Origin: Hespellia sp.
GTDB taxonomy: Bacteria; Bacillota; Clostridia; Lachnospirales; Lachnospiraceae
Assembly (NCBI GenBank): GCA_028689735.1
Contig: JAQVCP010000026.1
Coordinates: forward strand, 1-37,019
Reading direction: 5' to 3'
DNA: 37,019 nt
A model generated the notes under the pieces. The model was given only the letters and a program-made list of their open reading frames with translations. It made no database searches and had not been told where the DNA came from. Of this stretch, positions 25,186 through 33,191 are shown piece after piece. Numbering within the stretch: position 1 is the stretch's first letter; each line of letters starts with the position of its first letter. The position numbers were made by a program, and so were the translations under genes.

Positions 25186-25548
25186 TTAAAATTCATGCAG
25201 GGTAAAGGACACATTCCACAATCCCTTGTAAGAGGTATCCTTATACAGCTTTGCTTTATAGCCATCCACATACATTTCTGCTTCCTTGGTTTCCAGTGTT
25301 TCCGTATCAAAATATTGGACTGCCAACTTGTCCTGTTTGGAATAAGCAGTCAGCTTCTTGAGCCATGTCGGTGATACAGCAAATGCGACAGAAATCGTCA
25401 CAACACCCTGCCTGATCACATCCCTCTGCGTTGTGCCTGCCTCTGTTTCTCCTGTGGTATCTGCTTCTACGGCAGACAACTCACAGTCATAAGAAGTAGG
25501 CAGAGGGAGTGATGTGCCATTGAATTTCAGATATTGAATGAATGCCAT
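25186..25548 (-). CDS. Small phage tail protein of the DUF6711 type
   Basis: This 120-aa protein begins MAFIQYLKFNGTSLPLP and contains DVIRQGVVTISVAFAVSPTWL and DGYKAKLYKDTSYKGLWNVS. I recall this pattern as DUF6711, found between tape measure and hub genes of Firmicute siphophages. It is probably a distal-tail structural component. It sits 2 bp downstream of the tape measure stop, with a GGAGGG ribosome site. Confidence 0.75.
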   Translation of the reverse strand: MAFIQYLKFNGTSLPLPTSYDCELSAVEADTTGETEAGTTQRDVIRQGVVTISVAFAVSPTWLKKLTAYSKQDKLAVQYFDTETLETKEAEMYVDGYKAKLYKDTSYKGLWNVSFTLHEF

Positions 25549-25550
25549 GT

Positions 25551-28547
25551 TTATCTCCCTCCACTTCGTAAATTGGTTCTTTGCTGTGCGGTCACGATGA
25601 CTTCATCAAGCATGGTACCGCCAAGATATACCGGAATCACGATATCACCGCTTTGACCACTCATTCCGCTAACTGCTTCACGAATGGCACTGACAATGCT
25701 CGTTCCTGTATCGACAGAAGAGACCTCTGCACTTCCAACTCCGGCAAAGTCTGCTGCACCAATCTTTGGCGTAATCATCATATCCGATGCTACACCATTT
25801 ACTGCTTTTTCTATCATTCCACGGCTCTGTTCGATGCCTTTGGCAAGTCCGCCCATAAAGTCAGGCATCCAAGATTCATAATCGGTCAGCGGTCCCTCAT
25901 CCGGCACAGAAAAGTGCAGGAAAGACTTGATGGTATCTGCCACATTGCAAACCGCATCCTTGACTTTGCCGATACAGCTTTTAATGCCGTTGATGATGCC
26001 ATTGATAATATCTGCACCCCAGTTAAATGCAGAGGATGCCAGGTTCTTTATAAAATTCACGGCATTGTCGAATCCTGTCTTTACCGTATTATAAATTCCG
26101 GTCACCGTAGTTTTTATGCCGTTCCACATGGTGGAGAATGCCGTTGACACCGCTGTTTTAATGGCATTCACCACCGAGGTAATGGTGGACTTGATGCTGT
26201 TCCAAACAGAAGTAATTGTTGATTTGATACCATTCACTACCGTAGTAATCACAGATTTGATGGCATTCCAAACGGTTGTGAATACCGTCTGAATGGCAGA
26301 AAGCACTGTTGAAATCACAGTCTTTATGGTATTCCATGCTGTGGTAAGGAAGGTCTGAATGGCTGTGATTATGGTTGTAATAAAAGTGGATATTGCTGTC
26401 CACACCGTAGTGATTACCGTCTGGATAGCCGTCAGCACTGTAGTAATCACCGTTTGTATCGTGTTCCACGCTGTGGTGATGAAGGTCTGAATTGCCGTAA
26501 TCACCGTAGTAACAATGGTACTGATTGCCGTCCATACCGTGGAAAAGAAGGTCTGAATGGATGTAAACACGGTAGTTACCGTGGTTTGGATTGCTGTCCA
26601 TGTAGTAGATAGGAATGTGCTGATTGCCGTTACTACTGTGGTAAACAGGGTCTTGATTCCTTCCCATAGTCCTATGAAGAAGGTAGTCAGACCGTTCCAA
26701 ATGGTAGTGGCTGTTGTGACGATTGCCTGCCATGCCGCTGCAAAAAATGCTTTTAATGCCTCCCATACCGCAATCGCAATCTCTTTGATGTTGTTCCAAA
26801 GATCAATCCAGAACTGCCGGAAGTCCTCATTCGTATTCCACAGATAAATGAATGCTGCGACAAGGGCTGCAATCGCTGCAATAATCAAAATAATAGGGTT
26901 TGCAAGCATGGTGGCATTCAGGGCAGCAAACGCTCCTTTGACCACATTGATTACTCCGGCTATCTTCGGAACAATCGTCATAATCGTACCGACTGCTGAG
27001 ATTACCTTACCAACCACAATCAGAACAGGACCAAGTGCCGCTGCCAAAAGTGCAACAGTAACAACCACTTTCTTTGTTCCATCATCCATACCATTGAGCC
27101 AGTCCACAAATTTTTGAATCCAACCCACAATCTGCTTGATGGCAGGCATCAGGAGTTCACCAAACGAAATGGCAAGACCCTCTAATGCTGATTTCAAAAT
27201 CGTCAGCTGACCTTGCAGGTTATCCAGCTGTGTATCTGCCATCTGTTGTGCTGCCCCACCACTGTTCGTAATGGACTGCTGTAAGTCATCCCATGTATCC
27301 CCGGTATTGGCAAGCAACGCATTGACGGAGGACAAATCTGTTTTATTGAAAATGTTATTGATGATATTGGACTTCTCTTCGGAAGTCATTCCTTCCATAC
27401 TCTTGTTCAAATCACCCAGGATATCATTCATGCTACGCATATTGCCTTGGGAATCATAAACATCCACACCAAGGGATTTCATGCTTGCCGCCGCTTTGTC
27501 CGTAGGATTCTGCAAGGAAAGAATGATATTACGAAGATGCGTACCACCCTCTGCACCCTTCACACCATTATTTGCAAGAATACCAAGTGCAGTATTTAAT
27601 TCGGCAGTACCACCTTTTATGGATTTGGCTGTTGCACCAATAGTAAGAATACCTTCGCCAAGCTGTGCCACCGAGGTGTTAGTAGTGGATGCTGTTTTTG
27701 CCATCTGGTCTACCATTGTTCCAGCTTCACTGACACCCATACCAAGAGCAGACATGGCATCCGTAACCATGTCCGATGCAGATGCCAATTCGATATCACC
27801 AGCTGCCGCAAGGTTTAGAACTGTTGGCAGCGTATCGCACATTTCCTGCGTGTCATATCCGGCAAGAGCCAGATAGTTCAGAGCCTGCGCACACTCCGAT
27901 GCAGAGAATGCTGTCTCAGAACCCATCTTCTTTGCTAACTTTCCAAGAGAATCCATTGTGTTGACCGACTGACCATTCACCGTTGACATGGAGTCCTTGG
28001 TAATGCCCATCGTAGCCTGCACCTGGGACATTGAAGATTCAAAGTTAGCAGCTGTAGTAACTGCAGCCGTTCCAAGAGCCGTTACTCCGGCTGTGACTGG
28101 AAGAAGTTTCTGTCCGGCACTGGAAATGTTGTCACCAACCGTTTTCAATTTCTCACCACTGGCAGCAATCTTCTGTACTGCTGTGGCAGACTGATTGGCC
28201 TGTTCCTCCAGCTTTTTCAAATCATTCTCTGTTTCTATGATTTCACGCTGAAGTGCATCATACTGCTCCTGTGAGATGTCCCCGTTGGCAAGTGCCGTGT
28301 TTGCTTGTTCTGCTGCCGTCTTTAAAGTAGTCAGTTTTTCTTTGGTTTCCGATACCGCATCAGACAGGAGTTTTTGCTTTTGTGCAAGCAGTTCTGTATT
28401 GCCGGGGTCCAGTTTCAGAAGTTTTTCCACATCCTTTAACTGGGACTGGGTACTCTTGATTTCGGTATTAACACCTTTCAGAGCAGTCTGTAGTTTCGTG
28501 GTATCGCCACCGATTTCAATCGTGATACCCTTGATTCTGTTTGCCAT
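25551..28547 (-). CDS. Tape measure protein
   Basis: I start it at ATG 28547, after GGAGGAGGTG, giving 998 aa; an ATG ten codons upstream is the alternative. The N-terminal 150 residues are a coiled coil (LKDVEKLLKLDPGNTELLAQ). A TP901-type core follows (ESSMSQVQATMG, ETAFSASECAQALNYLALAG, LGILANNGVKGAEGGTHLRN). Hydrophobic segments lie around 500-585. A long 11-residue repeat (about 640-820) and a SFLHFSVPDEGPLTDYESWMP C-terminal motif complete it. The protein sets tail length and passes into the host envelope at infection. At about 1000 residues it predicts a tail of roughly 150 nm by the usual 0.15 nm per residue rule. Confidence 0.95.
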   Translation of the reverse strand: MANRIKGITIEIGGDTTKLQTALKGVNTEIKSTQSQLKDVEKLLKLDPGNTELLAQKQKLLSDAVSETKEKLTTLKTAAEQANTALANGDISQEQYDALQREIIETENDLKKLEEQANQSATAVQKIAASGEKLKTVGDNISSAGQKLLPVTAGVTALGTAAVTTAANFESSMSQVQATMGITKDSMSTVNGQSVNTMDSLGKLAKKMGSETAFSASECAQALNYLALAGYDTQEMCDTLPTVLNLAAAGDIELASASDMVTDAMSALGMGVSEAGTMVDQMAKTASTTNTSVAQLGEGILTIGATAKSIKGGTAELNTALGILANNGVKGAEGGTHLRNIILSLQNPTDKAAASMKSLGVDVYDSQGNMRSMNDILGDLNKSMEGMTSEEKSNIINNIFNKTDLSSVNALLANTGDTWDDLQQSITNSGGAAQQMADTQLDNLQGQLTILKSALEGLAISFGELLMPAIKQIVGWIQKFVDWLNGMDDGTKKVVVTVALLAAALGPVLIVVGKVISAVGTIMTIVPKIAGVINVVKGAFAALNATMLANPIILIIAAIAALVAAFIYLWNTNEDFRQFWIDLWNNIKEIAIAVWEALKAFFAAAWQAIVTTATTIWNGLTTFFIGLWEGIKTLFTTVVTAISTFLSTTWTAIQTTVTTVFTSIQTFFSTVWTAISTIVTTVITAIQTFITTAWNTIQTVITTVLTAIQTVITTVWTAISTFITTIITAIQTFLTTAWNTIKTVISTVLSAIQTVFTTVWNAIKSVITTVVNGIKSTITSVWNSIKSTITSVVNAIKTAVSTAFSTMWNGIKTTVTGIYNTVKTGFDNAVNFIKNLASSAFNWGADIINGIINGIKSCIGKVKDAVCNVADTIKSFLHFSVPDEGPLTDYESWMPDFMGGLAKGIEQSRGMIEKAVNGVASDMMITPKIGAADFAGVGSAEVSSVDTGTSIVSAIREAVSGMSGQSGDIVIPVYLGGTMLDEVIVTAQQRTNLRSGGR
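26124..26642 (-). repeat. Eleven-residue repeats in the tape measure gene
   Basis: About sixteen in-frame 33-bp units encode variants of TTVWTAISTFI. They are grouped into a 44-residue super-repeat (132 bp): AWNTIxTVI, TVLTAIQTVI, TVWTAISTFI, TIITAIQTFL. The super-repeat is seen twice in near-identical form. The units form a continuous amphipathic helix with regularly placed Trp. Confidence 0.9.
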
Positions 28548-28603
28548 CCGATGCACCTCCTCCCGGCAAATGTACATAAAAATAGCCCGGATTTCTCCGA
28601 GCC

Positions 28604-28788
28604 TTAGAATTTATCAAAATCTTCCTGTGTTGCAACCGTTGCATATTTACAATCATCATTCCGGCTTTCTGCGTACATATCATTGACCATTCCTATCGTA
28701 AGAAGATCCAAATCCCTTACAGAAATGCCAAGCTGTACACAACGAAGCAGGAACAACGGCGTTGTCATTTCGCGGTCTGTGCTGCGAA
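28604..28788 (-). CDS. Frameshift-expressed C-terminal part of the tail assembly chaperone (T of G-T)
   Basis: Directly downstream of the A AAA AAG slippery site the -1 frame is open for about 60 codons. It includes EMTTPLFLLRCVQLGISVRD and LLTIGMVNDMYAE and ends TQEDFDKF, the typical tail of siphophage GT chaperones. There is no clear independent ribosome site, although an ATG at 28768 exists. Ribosomes that slip back one base would make a G-T fusion of 179 residues. G and GT together coat the tape measure protein, whose gene starts 57 bp on, before tail tube assembly. This part is easily missed in annotation. Confidence 0.85.
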
Positions 28789-29142
28789 CTTTTTTTTAGA
28801 GTCAACATCCGTCTGTGTGTTCAGACCCCAAAGCTGAATCAGCTGTGGAAGTACCTGGTAGATGGAGAAGGTATTAAACTCATCAAGCCAGTCTTCCGGG
28901 TTATCCGGGATAGTGGCATCAGCGTGTTTTGCCATGATGTAGGCGATATTCTCAAACATCTCCAGAGAGAACATATCCAGGTTGGAACTCTCCTCATTCC
29001 CGTCACCGATACTCTTTTCCAGGGACTTCAAATCATTATAAATGTCCCTGTGGAATTTCATACGATAGATACGAGGAATGGCAGCAGATGCACGAAAAGG
29101 CACCTGCTTACCATCAATCTCAATATTCTGTTTCATACTCAT
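28765..29142 (-). CDS. Tail assembly chaperone G (with programmed -1 frameshift)
   Basis: This 125-aa protein starts MSMKQNIEIDGKQVPFRA after AAGGAGG and ends DSKKKFAAQTAK. It lies between the major tail protein and the tape measure, where lambda G/GT-like chaperones are encoded. The 3' end carries the slippery heptamer. Normal decoding yields this short product; slippage yields the long GT form. Confidence 0.88.
   Translation of the reverse strand: MSMKQNIEIDGKQVPFRASAAIPRIYRMKFHRDIYNDLKSLEKSIGDGNEESSNLDMFSLEMFENIAYIMAKHADATIPDNPEDWLDEFNTFSIYQVLPQLIQLWGLNTQTDVDSKKKFAAQTAK
28789..28795 (-). promoter_or_regulatory. Slippery heptamer A AAA AAG for -1 frameshifting
   Basis: Eight A followed by G occur near the end of the chaperone gene, in frame as TCT AAA AAA AAG. 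A AAA AAG is the same heptamer used by dnaX. The -1 frame after it encodes the conserved T segment. Confidence 0.85.
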
Positions 29143-29145
29143 GGC

Positions 29146-29796
29146 TTATACCTCCTTCGCAGTCGTTGCCTTGGTAGTCGTGCTTGCTTTCGCGGCCATT
29201 GTTACTGCCTGCGTTGCCGGCTCCGCACTTTCTGTGGACGGAACATAGACCGCCTTATACCAGTCTGCATATACCGCAGCATTGGTGGTGTTTCCGGTCT
29301 TTGCCTTGACCATGCCGTTGCCGAGTGGAGTTGCTTTGACGGTAAGAGTCTCCGTCTGTACTTCCTTGCTGTCCTCATTGGTCTGTCCTTCAATGCCCGG
29401 ACGGGATGCTGCACAGTTATAAAGGACATGACGGATATGCTTCTGATCTCCATCAAACTCAAAGAGCAATGCAAAAGAGCCGAGTTCCACATCGGAATTT
29501 TCAATCAGAACCCCATTGCTGTCCAGTTCCTCTTTCAGGCATTCCAAGCGGAAGGACTCCGGAATCATTGCAAGTTCCAGGTCACCGTCATAACCCATAT
29601 TGTTGTTGATCACATAGTAGGCAACACCATCTGCGTAGAAATTCTCCGGCTCTCCGTTTGCATCCAGGGAGATGGAAACAGCCCCCGGCATTGCAGTCGG
29701 TGTTCCAAAACTCACCGTGCCATCCTCTGCAATCGTGAGCAGAGCATAATGGGCATTCTTCAGATTGTATTTAACCTTGTTATTCTTATCTGCCAT
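29146..29796 (-). CDS. Major tail (tube) protein
   Basis: This 216-aa protein resembles the phi13/phage major tail protein family. Key segments are VKYNLKNAHYALLTIAEDG, MPGAVSISLDANGEPENFYADG, GYDGDLELAMIPESF and DGDQKHIRHVLYNC. The last 40 residues are Thr/Ala/Lys rich (STESAEPATQAVTMAA) and may be a flexible decoration arm. It forms the tail tube. It lies just before the chaperone gene, with ribosome site AAGGAGG. Confidence 0.92.
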   Translation of the reverse strand: MADKNNKVKYNLKNAHYALLTIAEDGTVSFGTPTAMPGAVSISLDANGEPENFYADGVAYYVINNNMGYDGDLELAMIPESFRLECLKEELDSNGVLIENSDVELGSFALLFEFDGDQKHIRHVLYNCAASRPGIEGQTNEDSKEVQTETLTVKATPLGNGMVKAKTGNTTNAAVYADWYKAVYVPSTESAEPATQAVTMAAKASTTTKATTAKEV

Positions 29797-29847
29797 TTTT
29801 CAGACCTCCTTAAAATGCGGACATTCACAATCCGCTTCACTGCTTGT

Positions 29848-30174
29848 TCATACAGGCAAAAAACAGCCTGTAAATTGGTAAAGAACCTCATACAGCTTTT
29901 CGCTGTCGATCCATGTTTCGGACTTGTTGTAGAAGATTTCATGTGCATCAAGCACATCTTCCAGGTTCTGTTCCACCGACAAGTCCTTCGTATCGGTGTA
30001 CAGTTCTATCCGCACTTCATTTATCTTGAAGTACACTCTTCCATCGGCAGCAAAGTTATCACTGCCAGGAAGAAGGTAACAAATGAAGGGTGGGTCAGGC
30101 GATTCTCCCTCTGCAAAATGGTCATAAGCAAAAGGGATGCCTGTTTCCTTGATGATAGTAAGCAGTTCGTCCAT
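29848..30174 (-). CDS. Probable tail terminator/completion protein
   Basis: This 108-aa protein starts MDELLTIIKETGIPFAYDHF after GGGAGG. It contains PPFICYLLPGSDNFAADG and KINEVRIELYTDTKDL, a compact alpha-beta pattern as in gp17/DUF806-like proteins that close the tail tube at the head side. Its place between the gp10-like gene and the major tail protein supports this. The family is not certain. Confidence 0.75.
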   Translation of the reverse strand: MDELLTIIKETGIPFAYDHFAEGESPDPPFICYLLPGSDNFAADGRVYFKINEVRIELYTDTKDLSVEQNLEDVLDAHEIFYNKSETWIDSEKLYEVLYQFTGCFLPV

Positions 30175-30176
30175 TC

Positions 30177-30560
30177 CTAACCTCCCAGTTTTCTTGTAAT
30201 TTCCTGTTCCAGTTCGGATACTGCTTTTTCCTCTGCCGGGGCAATATGACTTTTGCCATTCACTCTACCGCCGCCACGCTTGGCATGACCGAACTCCAGA
30301 AGGTGTGCCAGCTGATAGCGGTTCTTGGAATACACCGTGACCTCAAGCGTATTCGAGGTTTCTTTGGTATTCTTCACCGACCAGCTTTTTGCATAAGTGC
30401 CGGTATCGCTCGGAGCATTGACTTGGATTTCTTTTCTTGCGGTAGCACCTGCCTTTTTGACGGCAGCTTTCAAATCATCACTTGCAAGGTCAGCATATTC
30501 ATTTAAGCCTTCCATAATGGCTGCCGCCATATTATCAATGGTCACTCTGTCACTGCTCAT
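30177..30560 (-). CDS. HK97 gp10-like head-tail protein
   Basis: I start it at ATG 30560, preceded by AAGGTGAGG; a GTG at 30584 would add eight residues. The 127-aa product has the gp10 pattern LKAAVKKAGATARKEIQVNAP, then TGTYAKSWSVKN, then YQLAHLLEFGHAKRGGG and HIAPAEE. It belongs to the neck or head-tail joining set. Confidence 0.9.
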   Translation of the reverse strand: MSSDRVTIDNMAAAIMEGLNEYADLASDDLKAAVKKAGATARKEIQVNAPSDTGTYAKSWSVKNTKETSNTLEVTVYSKNRYQLAHLLEFGHAKRGGGRVNGKSHIAPAEEKAVSELEQEITRKLGG

Positions 30561-30562
30561 CG

Positions 30563-30895
30563 CTATCGCCTCACCTTCTGACACCGAAACTTCAGTGCTT
30601 TCTTTTTGTAATTCATATGGTCAATCGCCAGAATATTGTAGATTTCGCCACCAAACAGCACCCGGTATCCATCCGTGGTAATATCCGCAGTCTTCTTGCA
30701 ATACCGAACAGTAAATGCAAGGTCTGCATCATCCACGGTTGTGCCGGCAGTCTGTCTTTCTGTACCACTTTCGCCGCTAACAGTCGCATAACAGGAATAT
30801 TCATCTGTCCATTCATTTTTATGATTGCCGATGGCATCCACAGTAACGGCATTTTTCTGGAAGGTAACCCTTACATTTAGTAAAGCAATCTCCAT
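30563..30895 (-). CDS. Phage head closure (head-tail adaptor) protein
   Basis: The likely start is the ATG at 30895 (GGAGGG upstream), giving 110 aa beginning MEIALLNVRVTFQKNAVTVD. A longer frame further upstream lacks similarity. Residues TGERQ-like (GTERQTAG), DLAFTVRYC and YNILAIDHMNYKKKALKFRC fit the SPP1 gp16 / head-tail joining family that closes the connector. The ATG overlaps the end of the upstream gene by one base. Confidence 0.85.
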   Translation of the reverse strand: MEIALLNVRVTFQKNAVTVDAIGNHKNEWTDEYSCYATVSGESGTERQTAGTTVDDADLAFTVRYCKKTADITTDGYRVLFGGEIYNILAIDHMNYKKKALKFRCQKVRR

Positions 30896-31170
30896 TAAAA
30901 TCCCTCCTGTCTGATACCAAAGAGCAACGCTCGCAGGGAAAGAACCAGGGCATGATGGTCGGCATCCTCCCGGTGTTCGTACTGGTAAGCCACCGCATAC
31001 ATGACTGCAATTCTGGCATTCTTTTCTTCTGCGAACTTTTCTATATCGTCTATTCTGGCAATGTCCATGCACAGATTTTCACTGGCAAAAATCAGATGCT
31101 CTAACAGGACATCATCCTCATCAAAATCCACACGGAGATACTGTTTCATCTCCTCAAGGGATACAATCAT
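30895..31170 (-). CDS. Head-tail connector protein (gp6-like)
   Basis: Starting at ATG 31170 after GAGGTGG, it encodes 91 aa beginning MIVSLEEMKQYLRVDFDEDD. The segment is the gp6/gp15 connector signature, followed by LLEHLIFASENL, IAVMYAVAYQYEHRE and LRALLFGIRQ helices. It would form the ring below the portal. Confidence 0.88.
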   Translation of the reverse strand: MIVSLEEMKQYLRVDFDEDDVLLEHLIFASENLCMDIARIDDIEKFAEEKNARIAVMYAVAYQYEHREDADHHALVLSLRALLFGIRQEGF

Positions 31171-31198
31171 ATCTATCACCACCTCGCTCATAATAATA

Positions 31199-31226
31199 AG
31201 TGCCACTCCTGTTACAGAGTGACACT
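31199..31226 (-). terminator. Weak hairpin between capsid and connector genes
   Basis: AGTGCCACTC and GAGTGACACT form an imperfect stem with a T-rich but interrupted tail on the minus strand (TTATTATTAT). It might trim transcription after the highly expressed capsid gene or stabilise its mRNA end. Confidence 0.4.
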
Positions 31227-31239
31227 CACCAGATTATTC

Positions 31240-32424
31240 TCAGGCCTTCGTAGCGGTTGCAGTTCCAATTTTCAGAATCTGCACTGCTTCCGGAAGAACC
31301 AGCTTTCCGTCCACACGCTCCTTGGCAACAAAGCCGACCATATCATTGGCTGCAAGCAGCTCAGTCAGCTTCTTAAAGGAACGAACACCACGGTCACCGA
31401 TGTTGTAGTAGCTGTAATCACCGAATGCAATCGCATCCAAAGGTGCATAGGCAGAAGTATAAACCGGATATCCAAGCAGACGTTCCGGCTCACCATCCTT
31501 AAGGGATGCCTGCCAGATGTACTGACCATTGGTATCTTTCAGAGTACGAAGAGTAACCAGTGTCTTATCATTCAGGATGAAGCTTGCTTTCTTACGGTAT
31601 GGACGTTTCAGAGCATACACGAGACTTACAAGGTTATCACCCTTTACTGCGGTTACCGTATCTGCAACAGTACCACCACCGGTTTCTGCAAAGATACCAA
31701 CCGGCTTACCGCCACCAGTACCATTAAGGAAGGCATCCTCTTCGGCATTGGCAAGTGCCTGTCCGAACTTATCGATGATATAGTTTTCCAGATCAAAAGC
31801 ATTATCGTAGAGAAGTTCCTCTGTCACCTGGATGGCAACATGAAGCTTGTGAGCATCCAGAAGAATCTGGTCAAAGGTCGCATCGCTCCAAACAAGGGAT
31901 TCACCCTCTTCAATCCAGCTTGCAGCAGGCTTGGTAGCTGCAATATTGATCTTGTGGTCACCACTGGTATTGATTTTGGTAGCCAGTGCACGGATGATAT
32001 TCTCTTCCTCCAGCACATCAATCAGACGGCTGTCGTACTCATCCGGTACCAAGTATCCGCCATCAGCATCCACGCCTTCTTTCAGTGCATTGCTGATATT
32101 GGAGAAGTTGGAACGGAGTGCATTGGTCATAGCCTTGCGGTACTCGTCAGATGCACGACCGGTCTTTGCCTCTGGTTCTTTACCATTTGCAGGCTTGGAA
32201 GTCAGCGGTTTGTTCACAGGCTTATTAAGCTCTGCCTCCATCTGCTCCTGACGCTCCATACGGGCGATTTCCTTGCCAAGATCTGCGATATCCTGCTCCA
32301 TCTTGGTATAGGTGGCATCATCCTCTGCGTTAAGGGTTCCCTTATCGGTACGATGGGAATCCAGGAATGCCTTGGCTGCATTCCATGCGTTGTTACGTTT
32401 CTCTCTCAGTTCTAAAATAGTCAT
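31240..32424 (-). CDS. HK97-family major capsid protein
   Basis: This 394-aa protein has an N-terminal coiled delta domain (about 1-105, LGKEIARMERQEQMEAEL). The HK97 shell fold follows, with ALKEGVDADGGYLVPDEYDS, AASWIEEGESLVWSDATFDQ, KLHVAIQVTEELLYDN and GDYSYYNIGDRGVRSF. The delta domain acts as built-in scaffold and is removed by the protease encoded upstream, probably just before the EGVDADGG segment. The ATG follows AAGGGAGG. Confidence 0.96.
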   Translation of the reverse strand: MTILELREKRNNAWNAAKAFLDSHRTDKGTLNAEDDATYTKMEQDIADLGKEIARMERQEQMEAELNKPVNKPLTSKPANGKEPEAKTGRASDEYRKAMTNALRSNFSNISNALKEGVDADGGYLVPDEYDSRLIDVLEEENIIRALATKINTSGDHKINIAATKPAASWIEEGESLVWSDATFDQILLDAHKLHVAIQVTEELLYDNAFDLENYIIDKFGQALANAEEDAFLNGTGGGKPVGIFAETGGGTVADTVTAVKGDNLVSLVYALKRPYRKKASFILNDKTLVTLRTLKDTNGQYIWQASLKDGEPERLLGYPVYTSAYAPLDAIAFGDYSYYNIGDRGVRSFKKLTELLAANDMVGFVAKERVDGKLVLPEAVQILKIGTATATKA

Positions 32425-32439
32425 AATAAATTTCCTCCC

Positions 32440-33191
32440 TTAAATGTGTTGTTTGATAAGGTCAAGTCGCTCCATGAGCGAATCGACACTGCGTTCATTG
32501 GTTTCTGGTTCTGCAGGCTTTTGGATACGGCACTTTTTCGCAATCTTATCCATCAGCGAATTTGTCACTGCTGCCTGGTCAAACATCATAGAAATCTGTG
32601 ACTGTTCCACATTTTCCGTTTCTCCGGCACGATGCAGGATATCATCAGCAAAGCCAAGTTCTACCGCCTTGTTGGCATTCATCCAGCTTTCTGCATCCAT
32701 CAGATGGGCCAGTTTTGCGCGGCTCATCCCGGTTTTAATCTCATAGGCATTGATAATGGACTCCTTCACCTCGGACAGCATATCGATTGCCTTTTGCATT
32801 TCTGCTGTATCTCCAAAGGCAATGGTAGCCGGGTTATGGATCATCATCATGGAAACCGGGGACATGAGCACCTTACTTCCTGCCATTGCAATGACCGATG
32901 CTGCACTAGCTGCAATACCGTCAATCTTGATGGTAATGTTGCCCTTGTAATCCATCAGCATATTGTAGATTTGGGCTGCTGCCACGCAGTCACCACCCGG
33001 ACTGTTGATCCAGACCGTGACATCCCCTTCTCCTGCAAGCAGTTCATCCTTAAACAGCTGTGGTGTGACATCATCGTCAAACCAACTGTCCTCGGCGATT
33101 GTGCCGTTTAAGAACAAGGTTCTTTCCATCGTCTTTTCCTGCGTCTCCTGATTCAGAACCGTCTGGTTCTTCCACTTCCAAAACTTCTTCA
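32440..33191 (-). CDS. Clp-like head maturation protease
   Basis: I start it at ATG 33191 after AAAGGAG, giving 250 aa; an upstream frame to 33384 lies within the portal gene and is a shadow. The ClpP fold shows WINSPGGDCVAAAQIYNML, the catalytic serine in GIAASAASV (about Ser96) and the histidine in MMIHNP (His119). It trims the capsid delta domain during prohead maturation. Its 5' end overlaps the portal gene by 115 bp. Confidence 0.93.

Noticed and set aside
26124-26642. CRISPR-like or non-coding repeat array
   Set aside because: The 33-bp periodicity is in frame, units are contiguous without spacers, and it encodes the 11-residue tape measure repeat.
26158-26799. 213-codon minus-strand frame within the tape measure repeats
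   Set aside because: It is a second open frame created by the 33-bp periodic repeats; the His/Tyr/Asn-rich translation is an artefact of repeat composition.
28762-30180. 472-codon plus-strand open frame opposite tail genes
   Set aside because: It spans four well-supported minus-strand genes, lacks a ribosome site and has shadow-like composition.
30563-31072. Longer 169-codon version of the head closure gene
   Set aside because: The extra N-terminal residues are basic/Cys-rich, overlap the upstream connector gene entirely and lack a ribosome site; the ATG at 30895 has GGAGGG.
31219-32415. 398-codon plus-strand open frame opposite the capsid gene
   Set aside because: It is exactly antisense to the HK97 capsid gene and its translation is Cys/Ile/Leu-rich with no domain pattern, so it is a shadow frame.
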